A DNA stretch of 64,000 nucleotides. It comes from Sycon ciliatum. Taxonomy: Eukaryota; Porifera; Calcarea; Leucosolenida; Sycettidae. How positions within the stretch are numbered: position 1 is the stretch's first letter; each line of letters starts with the position of its first letter. The notes under the pieces are model-generated. The model did no database searches. It was not told the origin of the DNA and worked only from the letters and a program-made list of their open reading frames with translations. The DNA is taken from contig NC_088651.1 in assembly GCF_964019385.1 (NCBI RefSeq), forward strand, positions 4,635,110-4,699,109, in the 5' to 3' direction. Shown here one piece after another: positions 47,301 to 57,800 of the stretch. A program made the position numbers and the translations under genes.

Positions 47301-49952
47301 ACGTAGGGACGACGTGCCGATTGGTTAGTGCATAACATCCCAGGGATCCAGCTATGAGCGCTGTTGACGTTGTTTTCATTCAAATAAACTGGGAGGAGGG
47401 GGGGGGGGCAAGGAGATGTCAATTTCATGATTCGATCATGACTTGATGCCGGCAAAGTCCACTTACTCGAGTCCGGATATAGACATAATTATGTAAAATT
47501 ATTGTAGAACACACGGTGCATACCTGTGCATAACGCCCTTGGAATTCAGATGTTGGATGGCATCTACGAGCTGAAGAATAAACATCACAGTGTGTGGCTC
47601 GGTCAAGGGTCGTCCCCGATTGACTATGTAGTCACAAGACGTTTCTGTTGTGACAAACGTGAACGCGAATACAAGATACAAAACCTACAATAAGGAATAG
47701 CTATGTTACCTATTAAAAATATAATAAATAATATTAATAATTTGGAACAGTTGTATTTCTCCTCAGAATGTTCTGTCCATTTTCTAGGCCTTCTCATCAT
47801 GAAAAATAGCTTATGTTGTGACAATTTCCTGCTTTGTAACAAAATAATGTATTTTTTTCAGATACTACCTGGTCAGGAGAGTGTCATACAAAAAAACCAG
47901 GTCCAAAAATCTCAATTCATCACAGAGTTACCATTGGAAACTATCCGGACTATCGATGACATATTCACAGAAAATACTTTTTCGAACGCGATTTTCTCAA
48001 CTGCGTGCAAAACGTCATAAGGTACCTTTTTGCATCTGACGGCTCGTGTTTTCTTGCCAACTGAGCCTTGTATTGAAATTGGCACAAGCAAAGGTCATAG
48101 CGACACAACAGCAACCACAGACTGTCAATGTTCTGAGGTTGTCTTCGGTCAGAGAACATTAGTTTTGGAGATATCCTGCCATCAACCTATGACAGGTTTT
48201 GCACCTACCGTGGGCGCAACGGAAATACGAACATTTAGATACAATAATTAATACAACACAAATTCCCGCTCCTCTGTCATCTGGATGATTATTGCGCACA
48301 AGTACGGATGAACTCCCACGAGGAACGATTACGGCTCCATTTTAAGACCTGATCCGTCTCCCAAAAAAGTATTATTATTAGGAATGCGTGGAAATACTTT
48401 TCCAGGTGTGGTAACTGGGTCACAGTCCCCTCATACTTATCTCGTCCGTGCCAAAGCCTACAATTCACAGACTGTATACTAGTACAGGATGGTGTTGGAC
48501 TCTTACCCCATATTCACTGATACCCATCTTACCCCATATTCACTGATACCCATCTTACCCCATATTCACTGATACCCATCTTACCCCATATTAACTGATA
48601 CCCATCTTACCCCATATTCACTGATACCCATCTTACCCCATATTCACTGATACCCATCTTACCCCATATTCACTGATACCCATCTTACCCCATATTCACT
48701 GATACCCATCTTACCCCATATTCACTGATAAGCATCTTAATACAACCTACTAAACTTTTTTTTCCAAATTCTGTTTATGGACTCCCATCGCCTGTTCTGG
48801 CCTCTTTGTCTAATTCATCATTTTCCAGCCCAGTGCCAAGTGATTCCGCCAGGCGACCTCAAACGTCAGAGATGCCCACCTCTTTGCCAATGCCTTGTCT
48901 TAGTAAGTATTTTGCTAGCTGCTATATCGTGTAGACATGCCAAGGCGCCGATAACGCTTTTGTTGGGGCAGTCGCAGACCAGCCACAGAACATGATATCA
49001 CTGCCCTAGCACAACAACAAACGAAAAAAGCAAAACCTTACTATTGTTTAAAGAAACAGAAAAAGAAACTTGACGATATGCACGCTGTGACAAGGCAGGC
49101 AGTGCAATGCAGTGGAATGCAATGCATGTTTGCTGGTTCTTTCTCACCTCCATGCACTCTCTCAAGGGACAGTAACCAGTGATATGTGTTTTGGTAGGAT
49201 CCAAACACACGCGGGAAGTTCTCGTGTTGGAAGAGACTGATCACTTTGGCTTCCGACTCAGCGAGCACGTCAGGGTTCCTTCTCTTCTCCATTTTCTTGA
49301 TCACCACCTGGCAGCAATTTAAAGGTATAAATGTCATAAAAGTAGATGAATAGCCTTCGGTACCAGCTACGTGAAGAGTGTGATGAATAGTATCCGCACC
49401 AGTGACTCGAATTGCAATGCACTTGCACAAGCAAAGAGTTGTTGGTCAATTTAAGTTGTATGGAAAAACAATTTATAATTATAATAAAGATTAATGCTGC
49501 TGGACAAAATAGTACTTGGTAACTGCTAGATTTTAATAGTAGACGTTAGACAGCTAACAAGAACCCTCTGTATTGAAGTGTTTTAAATTCTTTTACTGGG
49601 GAATTTCGTCTTCTGGGTGAGGTCCTAATCATGGTCATCAATATATTTTTGCTTCTTCCATTCCCCCCCCCCCTCCACGCACCTCCCAAAAATCACTTAG
49701 TATATAAAAGTACATATATTTCCATAGCTATTCAAACGACGTTACTTCAGTAACGTCTGGCGACCGTTATCACCTTACCTGAGCGCCGGTCAGATGATGT
49801 TGGGCATCGAAGGCTTGTCCATAGCTGCCTTTGCCGATTTCCTTGACGATCCTGTAGATCTTCTTACCATTGCTATCGTTTATATCTTTGCCCAACCATT
49901 GGATCTTCTCCCAGTTCTTGGTATTACCTGAACCGAATCTCTCTCCTGGCAT
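41297..49952 (-). CDS. kinase 1: complete protein-kinase gene, 8 exons, 360 codons
   Basis: Exons (minus): 49952-49779, 49307-49148, 47644-47524, 47101-47046, 46475-46352, 44227-44094, 42270-42027, 41366-41297 (TGA). All introns are GT-AG; phases 0,1,2,1,2,1,2 join without a break. Glycine loop GKGSYG, beta3 Lys in VVIKK, alphaC Glu, catalytic loop HRDIHLGN, DFGRAA, GAPE and a C-lobe with RITLAGILQHPF are all present, so it should be catalytic. The usual Lys of HRDxK is His, and the APE+ helix reads DIFG rather than DxWSxG. A ~70-residue tail follows the kinase domain. The general look is Ser/Thr, CAMK-like in the C-lobe; the family is not assigned. The start is supported by kinase 3, whose first coding exon is also 58 codons. 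Introns hold a minisatellite, MITEs and a hammerhead. Confidence 0.88.
42027..42270 (-). CDS. kinase 1 exon 7 (alphaH-alphaI and tail)
   Basis: 244 nt: AKDLLQKLLEYSPVKRITLA, LQHPFITKN (end of the kinase domain), then a charged tail SMSDEEIRKTVA. Acceptor GGTCCTAG, donor GTAAGT. Confidence 0.9.
42720..43412. mobile_element. family H repeat and duplicated STPR-like gene fragment
   Basis: Family H at 42720-42850. Positions 42852-43094 and 43306-43412 share TCTGTGTAGGCACTCCTG and CCATTAGCAGCACACCCAAA in direct orientation; on the minus strand both encode VFLGVL-LMGREC. Between them, 43122-43346 (minus) has 23-residue STPR-like repeats (RRQQQTTEKASSRQEKR) and ends CSVCGDSGP. It lies in kinase 1 intron 6 and is probably a decayed transposon-associated gene. 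Confidence 0.5.
43481..43515 (-). ncRNA. hammerhead ribozyme relic in kinase 1 intron 6
   Basis: CTGACGA, stem II GGC/GCC, stem I TTAC/GTAA (extended by GTTAT/ATAAC) and a short stem III are visible, but the conserved G12 is T (CTAAACG). Probably an inactive Penelope-type relic. Confidence 0.5.
43695..43860. mobile_element. family F repeat
   Basis: GGTACGGTAAGGGACATATA, GACCCCGGCTGGCGCCCGAC, GTTACTGAAGTAATG and TTGCATAGCTACGG, in the order of the family F copies at 24630 and 25955 (plus strand). Confidence 0.65.
44094..44227 (-). CDS. kinase 1 exon 6 (alphaF-alphaG)
   Basis: 134 nt: GFIAYILLTEWPPFDLHPKT, IPPWNALSS. The LLTxxPPF helix end is typical of the kinase C-lobe. Acceptor TGGCTCCAG, donor GTAAGC. 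Confidence 0.9.
44403..44513. mobile_element. 110 bp hairpin (foldback MITE)
   Basis: GGCTTGTTAGTGCCCGACAG is mirrored by the inverse of CTGAAGGGCACAAACAAGCC, with outer TGGCAGAGAG/CTCTCTGCCA. It would form one long RNA hairpin in kinase 1 intron 5. Confidence 0.7.
45317..45360 (-). ncRNA. hammerhead ribozyme in kinase 1 intron 5, complete
   Basis: On the minus strand: stem I TGTTGC/GCAGCA (six pairs, one G-U), CTGATGA, stem II TGC-GAGA-GCA, GAAA, stem III ACT/AGT, and cleavage triplet GTC. Every core base is present. It stands alone, without recognisable Penelope or retrozyme sequence around it, and is in sense with kinase 1, so it could cut the intron in the pre-mRNA. Confidence 0.82.
46352..46475 (-). 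CDS. kinase 1 exon 5 (activation segment)
   Basis: 124 nt: (D)FGRAAKILPGGNPSG, GAPEMFLSV, EVDIFG. Acceptor TTCTGCTAG, donor GTAAGT. Confidence 0.92.
46890..46955. repeat. 17 bp tandem repeat
   Basis: About four copies of GGTGTAGCCTAGCAACA, in kinase 1 intron 4 next to exon 4. Confidence 0.85.
47046..47101 (-). CDS. kinase 1 exon 4 (catalytic loop)
   Basis: 56 nt: DIHLGNVMIDNTQTVKLI, then splits the DFG Asp codon. Same length as kinase 3 exon 4. Acceptor TACTGCAG, donor GTAAGT. Confidence 0.92.
47524..47644 (-). CDS. kinase 1 exon 3 (alphaD-alphaE)
   Basis: 121 nt: TSCDYIVNRGRPLTEPHTVM, LQLVDAIQHLNSKGVMH; splits the HRD Arg codon. Acceptor GTCACAACAG, donor GTATGC. Confidence 0.9.
48504..48737. 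repeat. 26 bp minisatellite, about nine copies
   Basis: The unit starts CTTACCCCATATTCACTGAT. One copy has TTAACTG and the last is altered (AAGCAT). It lies in kinase 1 intron 2. Confidence 0.95.
49148..49307 (-). CDS. kinase 1 exon 2 (beta3-alphaC-beta5)
   Basis: 160 nt: VVIKKMEKRRNPDVLAESEA, HENFPRVFGSYQ, ERVHG. Same length as kinase 3 exon 2. Acceptor TTGCTGCCAG, donor GTGAGA. Confidence 0.9.
49779..49952 (-). CDS. kinase 1 exon 1 (glycine loop)
   Basis: 58 codons from MPGERFGSGNTKNWEK to LTGAQ; glycine loop EIGKGSYGQAFDA. An acceptor (CCACTTCAG) lies two bases before the ATG, so 5' untranslated exons upstream (50000-50470) are likely. Donor GTAAGG. Confidence 0.85.
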
Positions 49953-50520
49953 TTCTGAAGTGGCAAGATCCAGGCAGAAGACCAAACAAAGGGCATTTCA
50001 TTTTTGTTAGAACGGATGGCAGAAAGAACAACTACGCAAGCGCAGCACATTTTTCCACAAGCATCAGCCATTTTTCTTGTCTTGAACAAAATCATTAAAT
50101 CGAGTGGTCTTCGAAAGGGTGGCGAGGCCATAGAATCCTAATTTCGATAAAAAATAATTTTCAGGCAATAATATCTAAACAAGCTGAAAAATATTTCAGA
50201 AATCCTTGATCCGTAGCCGTCGGGCAATGCTCGTCCCTCAATGACTTCGCACCTTCAACATTCCTACAGATCCAGTTGAACCCGTGTATTCAAGGCTTGT
50301 GGTTGGTTGTGCGGCGCCTGTAAAAGCATTGAAAAAAAACTACACTAGTGCTGCAAAAATGTTTAAGAGATACCCTCACCTGAATGGTGTTGTGATATTC
50401 CTCGATGCGATCTTGTTTCCGTGTCGCTGAAAGAAGCCGACCATTTCTCGCGTATGTGTCACTTTGGCTTCCGACTAGCGGACTGGTGCTAGGATGCCTA
50501 GAATAGCGTACACACAGATC
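49953..50520 (-). other. possible 5' untranslated exons of kinase 1
   Basis: Minus-strand splice-like signals: donor GTGAGG after position 50383 and acceptor CTTTTACAG near 50320. The ATG at about 50440 opens a 22-codon frame that does not join exon 1 in phase, so these would be untranslated. No promoter motif is identified. Confidence 0.3.
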
Positions 50521-50779
50521 CCTCTTTCGTGACGATCATGCACTATGGGATATGGTATCACATCACCACCACACGATGCACGGTCGGAGCGTGTTCAAAT
50601 TACCTAGTACCTATATTATACATAATAGACCTTCTGGCGCTTAGTACTAGTTGTACAGATCCACGAAATCCCGTAGAATCCCGTAGACCCGGTTGGGCGT
50701 CCATTGGGTGCTATGCATGCGCATTTGACCAACTAACTTTATTAAGGTGGCCGTGGTTGGTGACTTGGGGCAATACATG

Positions 50780-51110
50780 TACCACTTTTCTGGGACTTTT
50801 TTCACTGCTTTTGAGTTTATGGGCAAGGTGGAGGTGAAATTATAAAATGTTTTTCGGTAAATCCCTGGAAAAATATTCATCACTAGTTTCCTACAGTTTT
50901 ATTTTTACTTTTGGTCAAAGTATGAAAGCGTTTTATGAAAGATCCTTGGAAAAAGAACACGGACCTTTCACACAACGCTTTCGAATTGCGTCCAAAAGTA
51001 AAAATATAACTATAGGAGGCTAGAGAAGGCTCTTCTCCAGAGATTCACTGAAAAACATTTTCAAATTTCGTCTCCACCTCGCCAATAACCTCAAAAATGC
51101 AGTCGAAATG
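50780..51110. mobile_element. foldback element
   Basis: Arms about 50800-50930 and 50945-51095 are inverted, diverged copies (TTTTATTTTTACTTTTGG/CCAAAAGTAAAAATA). Non-coding. From 51111 to 52265 I see no gene. Confidence 0.65.
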
Positions 51111-52265
51111 TAGAACTAATGACTAGCTAGATCTTTGTCAGGATCAGGTTTTCGTACATGTATGTAATGCCTTCAGGGCCCAAATGTTAGTGGACATAGT
51201 GGAAAACAGTAGTAGTGCACCCTGTAAAAGGCCTTAGGCATGTGGGGATTGCCCTATTCGAAATTTAAATAATACTACCAAATTGAAAATAAAATAGCAC
51301 ACAATAGGGTCTACGGTATTTCGTAGATCTGTAAAACTGGCATAAGGCTTATATTATAGTACACATTATACTATAAAATACGACAGGGTTGTCGTTCTGG
51401 CTATACGGTGGATGGCTCACGTCAGTTCATTACGCTCTGCTCATATTTCAAACACACATGCAGTTATCTTATCGAGCTACTGGTCGGATTTCATCGGCCA
51501 TCATCGCATCAACCAGTACATGTACATTTACTCTTCAGCGTGGTACCGTGCAACATTTTTCACTATAGTCTGCAATCAGATTTTCATTCTCATCAACAAC
51601 ACGGAAAAATTCATCATTGCGGGTCAACGACAGTCATCTGTATTTCAATTTGCACCGATGCATCCATGTTACAATATTCTGGACATTGGTGGGGCTTTCG
51701 ATACGACATCTAGTAGGAAGTAGCACTAGAGGATTATTATTGTTTGGCTGTTGGAGTCCCAGCAGCCATGGAAATATTACAGGAAACCCTGCGCAAAGCT
51801 GCATGCACGTACAGTGAGCACAAATGGCAAAAGATTGTCCCTTACGACAATGGGGAGGAAGAGCTTTCAATCATCAGGCACCAGAGATTGAGCGCAATGC
51901 GTATGCAATAATGTATGTGAAGTAGGTAATAGGGAAGGAGTTGTATCCTGGCCGCAAGCACGAGCATTTGTGTTTAATCTAGAAGAAATTCTGATTGAGA
52001 GTACTGGGGCAGCTATTGGGTAAAATATACGAAAGATAATAATCTAAGCTTTTGAATTATCTATCTGCTCAAGCGATTACGGATGATACCTTGGAAGAGC
52101 TACGTAGTTTCACGTGTTGAACATTATAGTCTAAATCCGCTACTGCAGCTATTTTGTTTTAGCGCCTTTCCAGTGTTCTATTAACACCCCTCGTTCTCAA
52201 TCAATTATTGATGTTCTTCCTCTCCTTTGACTTCAAAAAATCTCAGATTTCGAGTTTTTTTGCAC

Positions 52266-52525
52266 TCAATACATAATATTAATTATGTAGGGGGAAGTGG
52301 TCCCGTCCACCGCAAAGAGGGCTCAACAGCGCTGGGGTGCACTGGAGCTAGTACACAATGGAAGCGGTCCTCACCAAGAAAACACAATCCGTTGCTACTC
52401 CGAGTTTCTTGAGTTTTACTTTTCAAAAAAAGTTGCCTGACGATTGAAAAACTCAAGAAACTCGGAGTAGCAACGGATTGTGTTTTCTTGGTGAGGACCG
52501 CTTCCATTGTAATATTAATTATGTT
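52266..52525. mobile_element. foldback insert between 15 bp direct repeats
   Basis: TAATATTAATTATGT occurs at both ends (about 52272-52286 and 52510-52524). Between them, 52358-52420 and 52446-52509 are a ~63 bp near-perfect inverted repeat (GGAAGCGGTCCTCACCAAGA). This looks like an insertion with a long target duplication. Confidence 0.55.
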
Positions 52526-53174
52526 ATATGTGTGGTGAGACTCCCAAGATAGGTGCCTATTTACCTCTGGGGAATCCGTAAATAAAGCAAAACTGAAACT
52601 AAACTGAAGAGCTAAATGAGCCGACGCAACCGCTCGCAAGTGGGAAACACTTGATCAGGCGAAGCATCCACGACGTGTATGTACTATTAGAGGTCAGATA
52701 CCGTAGGTACAACTGACATACAAACTTGAAACTTGAAGGTACGCTGGCTCTGAAAGATGCGGGAAGGACTAAGCTACAATGTGTGTGTTGGGATTTGAAT
52801 AGACTAGACTGCGATTGCTCCATCCGTTCGAGTTTCTTCTTTTAGCTCTGAAAGGTTAGTGGACATTGGATAAGACCACCCATGTTTTGGCAGGTTTATA
52901 TTCTGCTTGATGAAGACTGGTTTCCGACATGGCATCACCTGCCGGGCAGTCAGATTATTCGTTTTGCACGCTCATGTAGGTGCTAGGCTGCTAGCACCGT
53001 TACTCCCTGTTTGCCTAATGTTTGTAATCTGACTTTTCCTATAAAATCATGAATTGCAGGCACACTCTGTGAAGAATATCATTCCTGGATACCATACCTG
53101 TTCCTGTACGAAGAACACCCTTGAGAGGTGAGTGAATGGTTTGCCCTTACATTGCAGTAACTACCACATGCAAC

Positions 53175-53485
53175 CAGACAGGCACAGTGGGTTGGTCAAA
53201 GACCATGATTGAGATACGAGAGGTACCTGGTTCAAGTCCTGCCCGGGAGCGGTTTTTCCAGCCGTGCTGCTACTCACAGTCAACTGGGAACTTGTGGCCA
53301 GGCACAAGGGGTACATGGATGCAGCTAATGGGGTCGTTCTCGGCACTTGTGCCAGTGGTTGTAAGACTTATCCACTCACCCCCACCGTTAGGCGCTGCAT
53401 CTGCCGCTAGGATTTACCGGGTGTTAGCGGGCGTCGTGAGTTCCCTTCGGGAACGGACACGATAATTTACTTTTTACTTTTTACC
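53175..53485 (+). mobile_element. tRNA-derived SINE (type S3)
   Basis: B-box-like GGTTCAAGTCC at about 53230. The 3' tail has GTTCCCTTCGGGAAC (hairpin) followed by ACGATAATTTACTTTTT. The same tail is at 29705-29748. A conserved 3' hairpin suggests mobilisation by a partner LINE that recognises it. Confidence 0.7.
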
Positions 53486-54692
53486 ACATGCAAGGTGGCT
53501 TTTGCCTGCTTTTAGCTTTGAATCATTTCTGTTTTCCTGACCGCTATACTGTTAATAATGATAATGTAGAAAAAGGCATTTAGTAGCTTTCACCCATTGA
53601 AAATTCTGTGGCCAGGTAGCCATCGTTAAATTGTCTGCACGTTATCATGCCAAAATTACAAAAACGTTAAACATTTTGGTCGCTAGACTTTTCGGTTTTA
53701 TAGTATATGACTAGAAAAGAAAGAAGCACCTATTGCACTCTTCTCTGATCAATAAAACAAGACATGGAGTGATAATGTGCTCGCTTGATATCCTAACGCA
53801 TTTCCAGCACTTTTTCGAACATTAATTAAATGCCGAAAAACCAGTTGGGGGCTGAGCGGGATAGAGCGGGTGCGCTAGTTTCGATCGTGGAGTGAGTACA
53901 GGGCCGTTGGGATTTAGTCGTCGTTGCTGCAGCGTTGTGTATGTTGGTTTGTTAGCATGACAGTTCAGGATTGATCATCACTGCCTCGCCGCGAAGTAGC
54001 AGACGACTTGTTACCTTGGGCATCAGCAAAGCGCCACTTTCGACCCGCGGACTGGATTATAGAAGTAGTGTAGACATGCTTGTATGGTGAATGATAGTTT
54101 TAGTTTTGCAGTCTGATTAGTGTGTTTTGTTTTGAACGCGAGTGTCTGTGTAACGGCGAAGAAGCCCAGTGCCTTTGGTTGTGGCTTTGGTGTGTGAGAA
54201 ATCCAACTAGAACTAGTTATGGGTACACTTGAAAGTACCGCCATTCCGGCAACAGGCTCTCAGCTGCACCAAATAGATAATTTTGCCAGTATTTCGCCCA
54301 TTGGGCATCATTAGGGCATTGAGGAAGGGGAGAAAAAAAAACAGAACAGAACTAAAGAAGAGAAAACTCACACATGATTACCTCATTGTATTTCTACATG
54401 CGTCTGTCTAGCTGCATACGTGCCACAACGTGAGGATCAATGGCCGTTGAATATTTTAGTTCGCCAAATATGCGCTCTTGGTCGGATTTCACCAAAAGTG
54501 TACTTCAAGTAACTGACTCTAGACACTGCAAAATGGGCATTATATGCACAGCCTATGAATTTCAGGCAAGGAGATATGAGATAGAATTTACACGAAAGAG
54601 ATTGTGAATTTTCGAAGCGGTCAGTTAGCGGTGTTGAAAGAAGTTCAACCAGTGCAATATCATACTTATCTGTTTCATCCTCTCCTCCGCAG
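53486..54692. promoter_or_regulatory. kinase 3 upstream region
   Basis: No exon is recognised. It must contain the promoter and any untranslated first exon of kinase 3, because the first coding exon opens with an acceptor. Positions 54280-54320 (minus) resemble a hammerhead, CTAATGA...GGGCGAAATACTGGC, with the core G5 mutated. Confidence 0.35.
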
Positions 54693-54890
54693 ATCAAAAG
54701 TGATCTACCACACGCGATGGAGCACCAAGAGGATTCTCATATATCACTTTTCTATGGGGGATACTTTCGTGGAGAAGTGTTATATCCCATTCAAAGGACC
54801 ATTGGAGATGAGTTTCACATACACGAACTTCTCGGCGACGGAGAGACTTCCAAAGTCTATCGCGGACTTCACGCCAGTACCTCCACGCAG
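54693..54890 (+). CDS. kinase 3 exon 1 (glycine loop)
   Basis: Acceptor CTCCGCAG, then 24 untranslated bases, ATG at 54717 and 58 codons (MEHQEDSHISLFYGG to ASTSTQ); donor GTAAGA. The same coding length as kinase 1 exon 1 supports this start. Confidence 0.85.
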
Positions 54891-57800
54891 GTAAGAAAAC
54901 CAGCGGTAAAAGTATCCGCATTTAGTTGAGAAGGAGCGTGAAGATTTTGTGCTTGATTTGTACATGTATGCTCAGAAAGTGAGTAACCAGCCCCATAGTG
55001 CGCGTTTGCTTGGTGCTCGTCTTTAAAATTGTTACGATGCATGTTATCTCCGACGCCACCCGCAATTTCACGTCAAATTTGGCGTAAAACTCCAAATTTC
55101 GACGTGAACTGCCGGTCATTCGCGTTGTTTTTCGAAGCGCCAGCCAAATAAGGGAAAGAGTTGGTGGACAAGCCGTTGATTATTCATTGTAATATCAAAA
55201 AAGTATTCTTTCTAGACCAAAGAGTGGTATATTTGATAAAAAGAATTAATAACGATAGAAATAGTAACTGATTTGAGGGAAAGAGACGAAAGAAATATTT
55301 ACGATACTTCTCCAGGCGTTTCATTGTTCTGAACAACATCGTCAGTGGAGTCTTCGTCTGTCTTTATTCACTGACGATGTTGTTCAGAACAACTAAACGT
55401 CTGGAGAAGTATCGTTAATATTTCTATCGTTAAAAAAAAATTATCAAATAAGGGAGCTGAACTTTAGCATCACCTCGGAAATAATGTGCATCTTAACCTC
55501 TCTTACGAAGACCCTTACGAAGAAGACCCAAGACAATTCCCCATCATTCAGAGAGATTCCTTTTTGATACACTGCATTTACAATTCTCACCACCCCGAAG
55601 CTCACCTTTAATATTATTATGCGATTTTCTCAACACTGCGAAGATATACAAATAATCTACGTGGAGATAAAGGTTTAATAATAACTACGAAAAGTATGAA
55701 TGCCGCAGACATCACCACGCAACATGACAATTTGTTCAGGTTTTAGATTGTGTGTTTCCAGAATCGATTTTCAAGCTGACACTGTTTAAGAAAAGAAATA
55801 TTCAATGAAATGCAATGACAAACGTGGCGTTTTCGCAGCGAGGATCATCATAATAATATTTCCGGGGGCTCAAATCATAATTCAAAGCCAACCGGGGCAT
55901 GCAGTAGCGTAGGAAGTTTACTACGAGCAGGTCCCGTCACCTGCAATTACATGTCCCACAAACAGTGAAATGCATGCTGCTAGATTAGTTATGCTCCAAT
56001 TTGCATGAATGTCATACTGCGCAGCGGGTTTTTTTTCTTTTTTCTGAAAGTGCACATGCCTACATCGAATGGAAGAGAAAAACAACAACAACATCAAGAG
56101 AACATAGGGGACTACAAAGGGCTGGTGATGTTGGTTCCATTATGGGAGCCAAGGACCATGTGTTAGCCCTTGCCGATGGTTTTCTCCCCCTGCTCGGTAA
56201 TCTGTTGCTGTGTCGTACAGGTTGCAATCAAGCAGAGTTTCGAAGATCGGAGGTCATTGGTGGCGCTGGACAGGGAGGCACAAGCACTGCGTGTATTTCG
56301 CCACCCGGTGATTCCTTTCTATTTTGCATCCATAGTCACAGCATGGGGGTGGTGTGTTATCCGGGAGCTGGTAGAGGGCGGTAAGCAGGTTTTGAAATCC
56401 AATATAACGTTATCAGTTTATGTGCAATTGCAGTGTCTTTCTATTTCTGAAGTCTCGTCACTATTGCCGATACCTCCCAAGGTCTTCCTCACGCCAACAT
56501 CACACGAAGAGTACATGATCACCCACCCATAATCATGCGTGATGTGCACATTGGAAGCGATGCTCACTGGCGACGCTTCCCTATATAGTGCGATGAAATG
56601 GCAACAAAATGCATCTGAGCATTCCAGCGGTCGCTCTTTCGTAGTCGTACAATACCGTGTTGGGTCTTTGCGATGTGATTGCAACGCTCAAGGGTTCGGG
56701 TTTCAGGTCCCAGACCTGTACATGCAGGCACAACTACAAACGCTTGACCTGGGAGTTCTCAGGTGGCCTCTCATCCTGAAGCCAATTCCCCTTATTCTCT
56801 TTCATCGCCACAAACAAACAAACAACGCGAAACCCGCCCGTTAAGCAACCTTCATTTCACAATACCATTCCACTAAAAACTATGCCCAGGACAATAATGA
56901 TGGACCACAGGCAGCTCAAATATGTCTTCGGCCTAAACAAATGTACGGTAAAACCTGTAACTAAAGACCACGGTGACTAGCGACCAGCCTGGTACTACAG
57001 ACCACTTCACCCGGTGCGGACGGTCTCACATTCATTATTATGATTGTGCGGTGCAAACCTCTAATTAAGGTGGCAGACTACCCAAAAATTCGCTGAAAAA
57101 TCGAATTTGTAAATTCATATTGAGTGCTACGTCAGTTGAAAGAGCATGAATACCGTATTTCCGCAAATATAAGGCCGTCCTCGTATACAACGCCTTCCTT
57201 GTATACAAGGCCGGGGCAGGGGGCGATTGAAAAAATAAAAGACCGTCTCCGATTAGAAGACCGGACCTACTAAATGAGTCTTTGTTCTTGTGTTAAAAAT
57301 GGAAGACCGTGCTCAAACTGTGGGAAAAAATAGAAGACCGTGCTCAAACTGTGTAGAAGAAAATGGAAGAACGGGGGTAAAACTGTGTGGCGAGAAATAG
57401 AAGACCAGGGTCAAACTGGGTTGAAAGAATAAAAGACCGTCCTCGAATACAAGACCGTCCTCGATTATAAGGCCGGGTTAGGGCGAGGTTGAAAAAATAG
57501 TAGACCGGCCCACTATTTGTGGAAATACGGTAGCTGCAAATTCTCTGAAAATTGTGTCCCGATCTGACCGGCCGTTCAAGAGTTATGGACGAAAATGTGC
57601 CCTTGCAAGGAAAGATTTTTTTGTTGCACGCTGTCATTTGTTGGCAGCACTGTATTTGAATGTGAGCAGACCGTGCGCAACTTGTCGTATCTTACATAAG
57701 TCCAAAAAATCAGTTTTTGAGCCACGTATTGGGCTGCACGGCGCCGTGCAGCAGGACCTTCGCCAGCACCCTCGTGACGTTGCAGATATGTGGCTTGATT

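Noticed and set aside
48504..48737. 26 bp tandem repeats as a CRISPR array
   Set aside because: Units are directly adjacent without spacers, in a eukaryotic intron; a minisatellite.
54280..54320. GGGCGAAATAC hammerhead-like block
   Set aside because: The core is CTAATGA and the cleavage site does not fit UH; kept only as a remark in the upstream region.
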